Assembly (NCBI RefSeq): GCF_001758425.2
Contig: NZ_MDSS02000009.1
Location: 1-64,000 of the forward strand
From: Nesterenkonia sp. PF2B19
GTDB lineage: Bacteria; Actinomycetota; Actinomycetes; Actinomycetales; Micrococcaceae
DNA: 64,000 bases
Reading direction: 5' to 3'
Below, one piece after another: positions 1-10,479 of this stretch. Each line of letters opens with the position of its first letter. Within the stretch, counting starts at the first letter, position 1. Both the position numbers and the translations under genes were made by a program. The notes under the pieces were generated by a model. The model did not search any database, was not told the DNA's origin, and saw nothing but the letters and a program-made list of their open reading frames with translations.

Positions 1-105
1 GGCCGCCAGCTGAGTTCGAGGACCTGTTCTACGATGACAACATCAGACCCAATGAGCTGGTGGAATCCCTATAGCCGGAGTCTCCATCAATCCCAGTGCA
101 GTTCA
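1..105 (+). mobile_element. Right end of an IS3-family insertion sequence (partial)
   Basis: The first 105 bases look like the 3' end of an IS3-family element. They hold a transposase C-terminal tail ending at a TAG at 72-74. After it comes a terminal-repeat-like stretch (TCTCCATCAATCCCAGTGCA at 81-100) ending in GTTCA at 101-105. IS3-family elements typically end in TCA, and actinobacterial members often end in a similar CC-rich block followed by GGTTCA. The base composition is clearly lower in GC than the rest of the window. The left end is outside the window, so completeness cannot be judged. Confidence 0.6.
3..74 (+). CDS. IS3-type transposase OrfB, C-terminal fragment
   Basis: Twenty-three codons of an open frame run in from the left edge and end at TAG. 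The peptide begins PPAEFEDLFYDD and ends RPNELVESL. This matches the usual C-terminus of IS3-family integrase-core (rve) transposases, where a PxxFE-type motif follows the last catalytic segment. Rare AGA and CTA codons appear, unlike the rest of the window, which supports foreign origin. Only the tail is visible, so no catalytic residue can be checked. The identification rests on a short motif plus the adjacent terminal repeat. Confidence 0.5.
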   Translation, partial: PPAEFEDLFYDDNIRPNELVESL

Positions 106-179
106 AACTTAGACGAGAACCTACAAGGGCGGGCGAGTTCTGGTGCCCTCAGGAGGGGAATATGCGACCCATGCGAAAA

Positions 180-200
180 GTTGAGTATCATTGACTCAAG
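180..200. promoter_or_regulatory. HAIR-type HspR operator upstream of clpB
   Basis: TTGAGT at 181-186, seven bases, then ACTCAAG at 194-200. With the base at 180 this matches the HAIR consensus CTTGAGT-N7-ACTCAAG at all but the first position (G for C). HAIR elements are bound by the heat-shock repressor HspR, which controls clpB and dnaK operons in Streptomyces and mycobacteria. The site lies 80 bp upstream of the clpB start and just downstream of the IS end. No clear -10/-35 pair could be fixed. Confidence 0.8.
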
Positions 201-279
201 TTTGCATGACAGGGCTCGCCAGACCTGATGTACTACAGGTGAGGGCCCGCCGAGGCGCTGAGAAAGGAGCCTTCACCCC

Positions 280-2906
<2,627 letters not shown>

Positions 2907-2922
2907 GGCCGCGTCACCCCTC

Positions 2923-3006
2923 CATCGAGTGGCCGCGAATCCCGGCATCTGCCCAGTGACGCGCCGCGACACGGGTGAAAGCACCGCGATTCGTGGCCAC
3001 TCGATG
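2923..3006. repeat. 19-bp imperfect inverted repeat between clpB and ogt
   Basis: CATCGAGTGGCCGCGAATC at 2923-2941 pairs with GATTCGTGGCCACTCGATG at 2988-3006, with one mismatch and a 46-base spacer. It lies between the convergent 3' ends of clpB and the methyltransferase gene. It could act as a bidirectional terminator or be a dispersed palindromic element. It has no poly-T tail. Confidence 0.55.
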
Positions 3007-3020
3007 CTGCTGGGGGCTGC

Positions 3021-3611
3021 TCAGAGGTGGATGCCCTCGCGGGCCAGCAGTCGACGCTTGGTGCTCACCCCGCCGAAGCCGTAGCCGCCGATGGAGCCGT
3101 CCGCCAGGATCACCCGGTGGCAGGGGATCGCGAACGCCACCAGGTTGTTCGCACACGCGCTCGCCGCAGCCCGATGGGCCAGCGGGCGTCCCGCCATCTG
3201 TGCCAGCTCCGCGTAGGAGACTGTCTCACCGGCGGGCACCTCGCGCAGCGCCGACCACACCTGCTGTCGGTACTCCGAGCCCGGCTGGACGACGGCGAGT
3301 CCGTCGAAGGCGGCATGGTCGCCGTCGCCGTAGGCCGCCACGGCTTCGGCGACGGCGCCCCGGTCCGTGGGCAGCGGGTTCATCTCTCGGTCCGCGGTCT
3401 CCGGGGCGGTGGCCTCGAGGCGGTCCATCATCTGCTCCAGAGCGCGGCCGATCGCTGCCACCTCCGGCTCCCCGCCCACCGGATGGGCCAGGCTCGCGGC
3501 GCGGATGGTGTCATCCTCGGGGGAGTGGACGACGACGGCGGAGCCGAGCTCGCCCAGCGATGCGGAGGACCAGCGCAGCTCCGGCAGCGGCGTGGAAGGG
3601 TCGGTGGTCAT
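3021..3611 (-). CDS. ogt: Methylated-DNA--[protein]-cysteine S-methyltransferase
   Basis: This suicide enzyme repairs O6-methylguanine by transferring the alkyl group to its own cysteine. The 196-residue protein has the N-terminal ribonuclease-like half and the C-terminal DNA-binding domain. The latter carries the active-site motif IPCHRVI (Cys164) followed by GGYGFG and a K(R)RLLxREG tail, as in Ogt/MGMT proteins. The N-terminal half has no Ada-type regulatory cysteines. Its ATG overlaps the stop codon of the upstream TetR gene by four bases (ATGA), so the two are probably co-transcribed and translationally coupled. Confidence 0.9.
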   Translation of the reverse strand: MTTDPSTPLPELRWSSASLGELGSAVVVHSPEDDTIRAASLAHPVGGEPEVAAIGRALEQMMDRLEATAPETADREMNPLPTDRGAVAEAVAAYGDGDHAAFDGLAVVQPGSEYRQQVWSALREVPAGETVSYAELAQMAGRPLAHRAAASACANNLVAFAIPCHRVILADGSIGGYGFGGVSTKRRLLAREGIHL

Positions 3612-4348
3612 CGGGTCTCCTGGCGTGGTGGAACATGGGGTGATTCCAGGGTCTCAGGCGCCGGCGTGCCGGTGCCGCAGATCAGGCGCAGGACATGTGT
3701 GCGCATCAGATGGTCTTCCCAGGTGGCGCTCTCGGGTCCGAGCTGACCGAAGCGCAGCATGTTCACCATGCCGAGAAGGCTCGCCCAGACGGAGACGGCC
3801 CGCAACGCTGAATGAGGGGGTATGGCCAGGCCGAGCTCGTCCAGGTCCCTGGCGAGCCAGAGCGCCGCCGGGTCCCGTGCCGCCGACTCGGAGGAGAGTC
3901 GGGGATCGTCGGTGGCGTCGTCAAGAGCTGCGACCAGCCGAGCCACCTGGATGGCGACGCGTGTCCCGGGGATGACAGTGTCCCGTGGTGCCCGGTAGTC
4001 CGCCACGGGGGACCCATGGATGAGTTCCCACCGTCGGGGATGGCGCCGGGACCAGTCCAACATCGCGAAGGCGACCGATTCCAAGGAGTCGTCACGTGCC
4101 ACAGCGGCGTCGACCGTGTCCGCCAGGCGATCGTAGGCGTCGGTGATCAGGAGCGTCAGCAGCTCGTCCCGACTCCGCACGTAGCGGTAGACGGCACTGG
4201 AGACCACGCCGAGGTCTCGTGCCACCGCTCGGAGCGACAGGCTCTGGGCGCCGTCGGCGTCGAGGTGGCGGTTGGCGATCTCCAGCACGGCGGCCTCCGT
4301 GGCCTGCCTGTTCTTCTGGCGGGGCGTCATGCCGGCGTCGGACGTCAT
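3608..4348 (-). CDS. TetR/AcrR family transcriptional regulator
   Basis: A 246-residue TetR-type repressor with an N-terminal helix-turn-helix at about residues 12-60 (LRAVARDLGVVSSAVYRYV). The longer C-terminal ligand domain resembles the TetR_C_33/WHG group (WxLIHGSPV motif). It is divergent from the oxidoreductase at 4494 and immediately upstream of ogt. The intergenic region contains two copies of the palindrome AGAGCAGTGCTCT (4391-4403 and 4446-4458), which are strong candidates for its operators. It probably represses itself, ogt and the divergent oxidoreductase. The ligand is unknown. Confidence 0.85.
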   Translation of the reverse strand: MTSDAGMTPRQKNRQATEAAVLEIANRHLDADGAQSLSLRAVARDLGVVSSAVYRYVRSRDELLTLLITDAYDRLADTVDAAVARDDSLESVAFAMLDWSRRHPRRWELIHGSPVADYRAPRDTVIPGTRVAIQVARLVAALDDATDDPRLSSESAARDPAALWLARDLDELGLAIPPHSALRAVSVWASLLGMVNMLRFGQLGPESATWEDHLMRTHVLRLICGTGTPAPETLESPHVPPRQETR

Positions 4349-4390
4349 GGCACGAGGCTAGCAGGACGCGGAGATCACCAGTCACATATG

Positions 4391-4458
4391 AGAGCAGTGC
4401 TCTTGCTTTCGGGGGCTATGGGGAATAGGGTCGACTCGTCATCGGAGAGCAGTGCTCT
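4391..4458. promoter_or_regulatory. Paired 13-bp palindromic operators in TetR/oxidoreductase divergent region
   Basis: AGAGCAGTGCTCT occurs twice, at 4391-4403 and 4446-4458, with centres 55 bp apart. The second copy extends to GAGAGCAGTGCTCTC. The sites lie between the TetR gene start (4348) and the oxidoreductase start (4494), the usual position for self-regulating TetR repressors. The spacing is close to five helical turns, compatible with cooperative binding on one DNA face. Confidence 0.7.
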
Positions 4459-4493
4459 CATTCGTGGTGCGGGACATCGACAGGAGGCTGGCC

Positions 4494-5450
4494 ATGCGCA
4501 CAGCAACGGTCATCGGCTATGGGCAGATCGGGGCGCGGATCGTCGCCGATCTGCTGCGTCAGGGAGTGGAGACGACAGTGGTGACGCGCTCTGCGGGAGC
4601 TTCGGTGCCGGAAGCGGCGAGGCATGTGATCGGCGATGCCGGACGCCGGGACGACGTCGCCGGCGCCGCAGCGGGGGCTGAGGCGATCTTTGCCTGCTTC
4701 CACACCGGGTATGACTCCCGGCTATGGGCAGATGTCCTGCCCGGCTTGGAGCAGGTAGTGCTCGACGTCGCTGCCGAGCAGGGCAGCGTGGTGATCTTTC
4801 CCGAGTCGACGTACGCCTTCGCGGCCCGGGCGGAGGAGCTCAGAGACGACGCCGAGTTCGCGCCTGCAGAGGACAAGGGGCGGGTTCGTCAGCGGCTGAT
4901 GGAGGCGCGGTCGGCCCATCCCGCTCCCGCGCTCAGCGTGCTGGCGGGAGACCTCGTCGGTCCTGATGCTGCGCCCGCGACGAGCGTGGTCCGCATGATG
5001 ATCACGGACCGCGTGGCGGCGGGCCGGCGCCCCATCATTCCGGCAGACCCCGATGTGCCGCATGCCCTCACCGACATCGCCGATCTCAGTGCGGCGATGA
5101 TCCACAGTGCGGAGCACGTCGAGGAACTGCTCGTGGGAGTGGCAGGAGCCGGTGGGCATCGGCTGCTGATCGCGCCGTCGCAGGCGCCGACCCTGCGCGA
5201 CGTCGGCGAGCGTGCGGCTGGTGTCGCCGGGCGTCCTGCTGCGGCGCCGTGGGTGCTGCCTCATGGTGTGTTGCGTGCCGCAGGGCTGGTCAGTCGGACG
5301 GCGCTGGAACTCGCCCGGCTTCAGCCCATCTGGTGGCGTCGCTGCGTCCTGGTCCCGAGCGGAGAGTTCGCCGGTGCACTGCCTGGAACGCCCTGGAGGC
5401 GCAGCGTCGAACAGATGGTGAGGCAGAGCGTGGAAGGGGCACTTGTCTGA
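4494..5450 (+). CDS. NAD(P)-binding Rossmann-fold oxidoreductase/epimerase-like protein
   Basis: The product is about 318 residues. It opens with the dinucleotide-binding motif VIGYGQIGARI, has an FPESTYAF segment in the middle, and has a C-terminal part typical of NAD-dependent epimerase/NmrA-like proteins. ATG 4494 is chosen because AGGAGG sits at 4482-4487, six bases upstream; a longer frame from 4452 has no such site. The substrate is unknown. It is divergent from a TetR regulator with two shared operator-like palindromes, which suggests induction by a small molecule. It ends 15 bp from the convergent septum-formation-like gene. Confidence 0.75.
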   Translation: MRTATVIGYGQIGARIVADLLRQGVETTVVTRSAGASVPEAARHVIGDAGRRDDVAGAAAGAEAIFACFHTGYDSRLWADVLPGLEQVVLDVAAEQGSVVIFPESTYAFAARAEELRDDAEFAPAEDKGRVRQRLMEARSAHPAPALSVLAGDLVGPDAAPATSVVRMMITDRVAAGRRPIIPADPDVPHALTDIADLSAAMIHSAEHVEELLVGVAGAGGHRLLIAPSQAPTLRDVGERAAGVAGRPAAAPWVLPHGVLRAAGLVSRTALELARLQPIWWRRCVLVPSGEFAGALPGTPWRRSVEQMVRQSVEGALV

Positions 5451-5464
5451 GGCTGGCCGCCGCC

Positions 5465-6544
5465 TCAGGCGTCGGCGTCAGTGCTGTCAGCGTCGTCCGT
5501 CTCGTCTTCGGTGTCCTCCGTGTCCTCGGTGTCTTCCTCGCCCTCGGCGTCATCTCCGGCGTCATCTCCGGAGCCGGGCTCGGCGTCCTCATCGTCGGCG
5601 GCGGAGGAGTGCTCCTCCGGGTCCACCACGAAGTTCCCCGTCATGGTGGTGCCGCCGGCGGGCTGCAGCAGGCAGTTCACCCGCCGGTCGCTTTCGCGAC
5701 GCCAGGTGGACTCGGTCGGGTGGGAGATGCGGACCTCCAGTGCGAAGTCCACGGAGTCCACGGCGTCCTGGTCCAGCTGGCCGTTCTCCTCGCAGGCGCG
5801 GTGGGCCCGCTCCGAGATCTCCTCATCACCCGGGTACTCGCCCACCTCAAGGTCCTCCCAGTGGATCACCTGCACGTCATAGCTGTGGTCGCATTCGATG
5901 ATCGTGGCAGGGGCGGATTCGTCATGCGGCTGGAAGCCGGTCAGGCAGTCGCCGGCCAACCACTGGTCCGGGGCGGCGTCGCGGAGGATCACCCCATCGA
6001 TGCCGGGATCGTCCTCGCGCTCCGCGACCGTCTCAGGCAGCTCTGTGGGCTCCTCGCGGATCAGGAACCACCACAGCAGAGCCAGCGTGACGAGCACGAC
6101 CAGCCCGCCGATGAAGACGAAGGGGAGCATGTTCGGTCGGTGTGGGTCGCGGTGAGCGGTCTCCCGGACGTCGAACTCCTCGAGCCCGGCAGGCTCCGCC
6201 TCCTCGGGCGTGCCGGTCGGGGTGTCAGCGGCCGGCCCGTCTGTGGCCGGCTCGTCGGCGGGCATCTTCTGCGCGGGTGTCTGACCCTCCCCGGAGGTGC
6301 GGGCGTCACGAGTCCCCTTCCCTCGGGCGGCGCGCTGGCGAGCCTCGCGGCGGGCCCGGCGCGTCTGCGGCGAGGACGTCCCGTCCTGGCCGTCGGTGCG
6401 GGATGTCGGGTCGGTGGTGCCGTCCTCGGTGCTGTCTTCCACTGCGGCGGTGCTCCTGTGCGCGTCGTGGCGGGTTCGGCGGGGGCCTCCGGCGGAGCCC
6501 CGCGGCGCGCCGCCGGGGTGATGTCCGTCCCATCCGGCCGTCAT
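5465..6544 (-). CDS. Membrane-anchored septum-formation-family protein
   Basis: A 359-residue single-pass protein. Residues 1-135 are a charged, low-complexity cytoplasmic region rich in Arg, Asp and Thr. A transmembrane helix follows at about residues 139-162 (LPFVFIGGLVVLVTLALLWW). The extracytoplasmic domain contains GDCLTGF, IIECDHSYDVQV and a Cys-containing tail, the pattern of the septum_form/DUF4190-associated family. The last 60 residues are a very acidic Glu/Asp/Thr tail. Its function is not established beyond family resemblance. It is convergent with the oxidoreductase and divergent from the DUF3073 gene. Confidence 0.7.
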   Translation of the reverse strand: MTAGWDGHHPGGAPRGSAGGPRRTRHDAHRSTAAVEDSTEDGTTDPTSRTDGQDGTSSPQTRRARREARQRAARGKGTRDARTSGEGQTPAQKMPADEPATDGPAADTPTGTPEEAEPAGLEEFDVRETAHRDPHRPNMLPFVFIGGLVVLVTLALLWWFLIREEPTELPETVAEREDDPGIDGVILRDAAPDQWLAGDCLTGFQPHDESAPATIIECDHSYDVQVIHWEDLEVGEYPGDEEISERAHRACEENGQLDQDAVDSVDFALEVRISHPTESTWRRESDRRVNCLLQPAGGTTMTGNFVVDPEEHSSAADDEDAEPGSGDDAGDDAEGEEDTEDTEDTEDETDDADSTDADA

Positions 6545-6802
6545 CCAGGGCGCCGTCAGGTGGTGACGGCACTCGGAAGAACAGCCTGTGAGCAGGTGGG
6601 GACCCCCGTGAACTGGACCTTCCCGGCGCGCGACACACTGCAGGACGGGCCAGAGTGGAGGCTTCGCCCTGCGCGGACGTGCGACGCGCCGTTCCCAATC
6701 ATGTTAACCTAGGAAGCACGAACCAGTTGATCGCAGAGATACTCCCGCGGTGGACCCTGCCCGGCATCGCGAGGACCAGAGAAGACAGAGGGGGTCTCGC
6801 TC

Positions 6803-7003
6803 ATGGGGCGCGGCCGTCAGAAGGCGAAAGCAACGAAGCAGGCTCGGGAGATCAAGTACTTCACCCCGAACACTGACCTGTCAGCTCTCGAGCGAGAGCT
6901 GGCTCAGTCGCGTGGGGACAGCTCGGCGGATGACCTGACCTCATACGAGTCGGAGGACGAGTCGTACGGCTACGACGACCTCTCAGACCGCTACGGCCGC
7001 TGA
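6803..7003 (+). CDS. DUF3073 family small protein
   Basis: A 66-residue actinobacterial protein starting MGRGRQKAKATKQAREIKYF, with an acidic Tyr/Ser/Asp-rich C-terminus (DESYGYDDLSDRYGR). This matches the conserved DUF3073 family. The start is supported by an AGAGGGGG ribosome-binding site ten bases upstream. The N-terminal half is strongly basic and the C-terminal half acidic. No function is known. A 15-bp terminator hairpin follows at 7062-7096, so it is probably a single-gene transcript from a promoter in the 258-bp gap upstream (6545-6802). Confidence 0.85.
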   Translation: MGRGRQKAKATKQAREIKYFTPNTDLSALERELAQSRGDSSADDLTSYESEDESYGYDDLSDRYGR

Positions 7004-7007
7004 GTCC

Positions 7008-8075
7008 GTGGAGCAGCGCAGCACCGCTCCGCTCAGCAGGTCGGCACAGATCAGCAGTCACGAATCCGACCCGGCGATGACCGCCGGGTCGGATTCTGCT
7101 GTGCCTGGACACGGCACCCTCTACACCGATTCCCCGGCCTTCACCACACCTGTGGCCAATGCGCATCGGGCCGCTCTGCGCTCCATCGCCCGAGTGGTGG
7201 AGGACACCGCCCCTCCGCAGCCTGCCGAGGAGGCCCGCGCCGGCATCCTGGAGCTGATGGGATCCCGTGGCATCCTGGTGGTCACCGGTGCCGGCGTCTC
7301 CACCGATTCCGGCATCCCTGACTATCGAGGCCCGCAGGGCTCGCTGCACCGGCATCGGCCCATGACGTACCAGGAGTTCCAGCACGACGCCGGCGCTCGT
7401 CACCGGTACTGGGCCCGCAGCTATGTGGGCTGGCGTCACATGGACCAGGCTGCTCCGAACATGGCCCACCGCATCCTTGCCGACTGGCAGCGCCGGGGGC
7501 TGCTCTCCGGCCTGGTGACGCAGAACGTGGACGGTCTGCACGCCCAGGCGAACCGCGAGGTCGGCGTCGTCAGCCCCCTGATCCCGCTGCACGGGGACCT
7601 GGACACCGTGATGTGCCTGGCCTGCGGCAACCGGGAAGACAGGCGTCACCTGGACTCGCGGCTCGAGGAGGCCAACCCGGGCTATGCCGAGGAGGCGATC
7701 CACGCCGCCGAGAACGTCAATCCCGACGGCGACGTCAGCCTGGACGACTCCTGGGTCCAGCGGTTCCACATGGTGGCCTGCCTGGTCTGCGGCTCGACGC
7801 GTCTGAAGCCCGACGTGGTCTACTTCGGCGAAAGCGTCCCGCCGGAGCGCAAGGCCGCCGTCGACGAGCTCATCGACGCCTCCACCGGACTGCTCGTGGT
7901 GGGGTCCTCGATGGCCGTGATGAGCGGCTTCCGGATCGCCCTGCATATGCGGCGGGCCGGCCGTCCGATCGGGGTCATCAACGGGGGCCCCTCCCGTGCG
8001 GACGCGAAGGCGGACTGGCGCTGGCGCACGCGCATCGCCCCGGCGTTGCAGGACCTCGACGCCGCCCTCGCCTGA
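7008..8075 (+). CDS. Sir2 family NAD-dependent protein deacylase
   Basis: A sirtuin that removes acyl groups from protein lysines using NAD. Motifs present are VVTGAGVSTDSGIPDYRG (NAD binding), TQNVDGLH, the catalytic HGDLD histidine, two CxxC zinc pairs (CLAC and CLVC) separated by a long insert, and VVGSSMAVMSGFRI. The frame is open from GTG 7008, giving 355 residues, but a terminator hairpin at 7062-7096 covers its first codons. The true start may therefore be nearer GTG 7101. It may reverse acetylation of acetyl-CoA synthetase, which is also in this window, but no linkage is visible. Confidence 0.85.
   Translation: MEQRSTAPLSRSAQISSHESDPAMTAGSDSAVPGHGTLYTDSPAFTTPVANAHRAALRSIARVVEDTAPPQPAEEARAGILELMGSRGILVVTGAGVSTDSGIPDYRGPQGSLHRHRPMTYQEFQHDAGARHRYWARSYVGWRHMDQAAPNMAHRILADWQRRGLLSGLVTQNVDGLHAQANREVGVVSPLIPLHGDLDTVMCLACGNREDRRHLDSRLEEANPGYAEEAIHAAENVNPDGDVSLDDSWVQRFHMVACLVCGSTRLKPDVVYFGESVPPERKAAVDELIDASTGLLVVGSSMAVMSGFRIALHMRRAGRPIGVINGGPSRADAKADWRWRTRIAPALQDLDAALA
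7062..7096 (+). terminator. Hairpin terminator after DUF3073 gene
   Basis: GAATCCGACCCGGCG at 7062-7076 pairs perfectly with CGCCGGGTCGGATTC at 7082-7096 over a five-base loop. The hairpin sits 60 bp after the DUF3073 stop. It overlaps the longest possible start of the sirtuin frame, which argues for a later sirtuin start. Confidence 0.7.
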
Positions 8076-8136
8076 ATCTCATTGCTTGGCTGAACCTCAG
8101 TGCTCGGCTGAACCTCAGCGGGGCGGAGACGTCGCC

Positions 8137-8751
8137 TCAGCCCTGCGAGTGTCCACCCGCGCCGAGCTTGACGATCGCCTCCACGATCGTGGCACGCTGC
8201 GCTTCGGTGAAATGGCCCGGGGTCAGCGCTTCGTAGAACCACAGCCCGTCGGCGGCCAGCCGCGCCAGGAACGGCAGCAGGGCAGGGTCCGGCTCGGAGT
8301 CCCGGGAGGAGCCGCTGTCTCCTGCGCTGTCTCCTGCGCTGTCGCCACTCGTCGGGGCCGGAGCCCCGCTCGGGGCCGGAGGGGACCAGCGGTCGTGGAC
8401 CCGGTCCCAGGCGGCCTGGGCGGCCGGATCACCGGCGGACTCCAGCATCAGCAGCAGCTCGGCCCGGTCCGGGTTCTGCGAGGCGCGGATATAGGCGTCC
8501 AGGCGCTGCCCCGGCGTCAGCTCCTCATAGGGGCCGCCGGCTTCGGACTCCATACAGGCCTCCCACTGCCCGGAGACGTGCTCATGCAGCGCCAGCAGCA
8601 TGTCCTCCCGGGACGGGAAGTGGTAGAGCAGCCCGCCCTTGGTGAGTCCGGCTTCGGAGGCCACCGATTCGTAGGTCAGGGCCGTGACGCCGTCGCGCTG
8701 GACGATGCGCGTGGCGGCCTGCAGGATCTCGGTGCGTTTGGACTGTCGCAT
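8137..8751 (-). CDS. TetR family regulator of the adjacent MFS exporter
   Basis: A 204-residue TetR repressor. ATG 8751 is chosen (MRQSKRTEILQAATRIV) because the HTH follows at the usual distance; a TTG at 8760 is less likely. The HTH reads YESVASEAGLTKGGLLYHF. A Ser/Gly/Asp-rich stretch encoded by short DNA repeats interrupts the C-terminal domain near residues 135-160. It lies 54 bp downstream of the MFS exporter on the same strand, a common layout for a drug-efflux pump and its repressor. The ligand is unknown. Confidence 0.82.
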   Translation of the reverse strand: MRQSKRTEILQAATRIVQRDGVTALTYESVASEAGLTKGGLLYHFPSREDMLLALHEHVSGQWEACMESEAGGPYEELTPGQRLDAYIRASQNPDRAELLLMLESAGDPAAQAAWDRVHDRWSPPAPSGAPAPTSGDSAGDSAGDSGSSRDSEPDPALLPFLARLAADGLWFYEALTPGHFTEAQRATIVEAIVKLGAGGHSQG

Positions 8752-8804
8752 GATGGTCAAGCCTAACCGTCGTGGAGCGCGGGGCGCTCAGGAGTGCCGG
8801 GCCC

Positions 8805-10342
8805 TCAGTGGTTGCCCGGGTACGCCTGCGATGCGGTGCCGGGGGTGTAGCGGCGCAGCAGGGACAGCGTGGTCGCGGCGCCTGCCACCAGCACCACAGC
8901 GACGGCGACCAGCACCGCCACGAAGGCCCCGTCCATGCGTCGGCGGCCGCGAGGACGACGTCGGACCGGCCGCTGGTCAGCGCCGCCGTCGGGCTGGCGT
9001 CGGCGAACTCGCCGGCACCGGTCGGCAGCACCAGGAACCGGAAGTAGGCGAAGTTCAGCAGGCTGCCCATCGTCGCCACGGCCACCAGGCCGCCGAACTC
9101 GTAGGAGACCTCCTCGATGGAGGCCGCCATCCCGGCCCGGCGCGGCGGGACGTTGCCCATGATCGCCGTGGAGGCCACGGAGATGGAGGCGCCGAGCCCG
9201 GCGCCCATGATCAGCAGCCCCAGCACCAGCACCGGCAGCAGGTGCTGCGCGGCCCCGACGACGGCGACGCCGGCGCCCACCGCCGCTGTGCTCAGTCCAC
9301 CCCCGATGAGCAGCAGCAGACCGGTGCGCTGCAGGACCGCACCGCCGATCAGGGCCAGCGGCAGGGAGCCGACGGCGATGACGGAGACCAGCAGGCCCGC
9401 CTCCAGCGGGGTGTAGCCCTCCACGAGCTGGAAGCGCTGCGTGCTGGCCAGCTGAGCGCCCATGATGGCGAAGACGCTGGTCCCGGCCGCCACCATGCCT
9501 CCGGTGAAGGCCTTGTTCCGGAAGATCGTGAAGTCGATCAGCGGCTCCCGGAGCCGGGTCTGCCGCCGGCCGAAGACGGTCAGGGACGCGGCGGCGATGA
9601 CGGCGGAGCCGATGACGAGCGGCCAGTTGATGTGGTTCTCCGCCAGGGACTTGATGGCCAGCACGGAGGCCGTGAGGCCGACCATCACCTGGGCCGAGGA
9701 GACCCCGTCCCAGTGCTTGCTGGGATTCCGGCGGTTGGGCGGGCCGATCAGGATGATGGCCAGCAGTCCCGCGACGGCGATGGGTACGTTGATCAGGAAC
9801 ACCGAGCCCCACCAGAAATGCTCCAGCAGCAGTCCGCCCACGATGGGGCCGATGGCCATGCCGACCAGCGAGACCGACGCCCACACGGCGATGGCGACGT
9901 TCCTCTCGCGCTCCATGGGGAAGCTGATCCGGATGAGCGCCAGGGTGGCGGGCATCATGGCGGCGGCCCCGACGGCGAGGAGCGCCCGGGCGGCGATGAG
10001 CGTCTCCGCAGTGGGGGAGAAGGCGGCCGCGAGCGAGGCGAGGCCGAAGATCACCAGCCCGTACTGGAAGAGCCGTTTGTGGCCGAGGCGGTCGCCCAGG
10101 GACCCGGATCCGGGCAGCAGCCCGGCGATGACCAGCGGATAGGCGTTGATGATCCACAACGACTGCGAGGTGGAGGCCTGGAGATCCTCGGTGAGCCGGG
10201 GCAGCGCCGTGTAGAGGACGGTGTTGTCCAGGGTGATCAGCAGCAGCGCGGAGGAGACGATGACGAGCACGCTCCAGCGCTGCCAGCGGGAGAGCTGCTG
10301 GCCGGGGCCGGTGCCCACGACAGGGAGGGAGGCGGTCGTCAT
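8805..10342 (-). CDS. MFS drug:H+ antiporter, DHA2/EmrB-QacA type (frameshift near 8931)
   Basis: A 14-helix exporter of about 512 residues, starting MTTASLPVVG at 10342. The N-terminal helices carry LDNTVLYTALPRL and LGDRLGHKRLF, which match motifs of the EmrB/QacA/SmvA group. The frame shifts by one base near 8931. The last helix (AFVAVLVAVAVVLVAG) and the tail ending QAYPGNH are in the neighbouring frame, and restoring one base gives a normal-length protein. A weak palindrome, TACCGGACGTA, lies at 10354-10364, just upstream of the start, and could be the operator for the adjacent TetR. The role is export of cationic drugs or dyes, inferred from the family. Confidence 0.85.
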
Positions 10343-10479
10343 GCCAGAAACTGTACCGGACGTATGGTGAAGTGTGGAGGGTTCTGGGACCGAGATCACC
10401 GGTGGGCGTGACGTGTGGTGCGGGCCCACGGCTGAGCGGGGCACGGCTGACCAGGGCGTCCGCTCAGCGGCGCCCCGGG

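Noticed and set aside
34-228. 64-codon frame in the clpB upstream region
   Set aside because: It crosses the IS end and the HAIR operator and has no protein similarity.
5249-6712. 487-codon plus-strand frame over the septum-formation-like gene
   Set aside because: It is opposite a gene with a clear membrane helix and family motifs, and its own product is Val/Gly/Arg low-complexity sequence.
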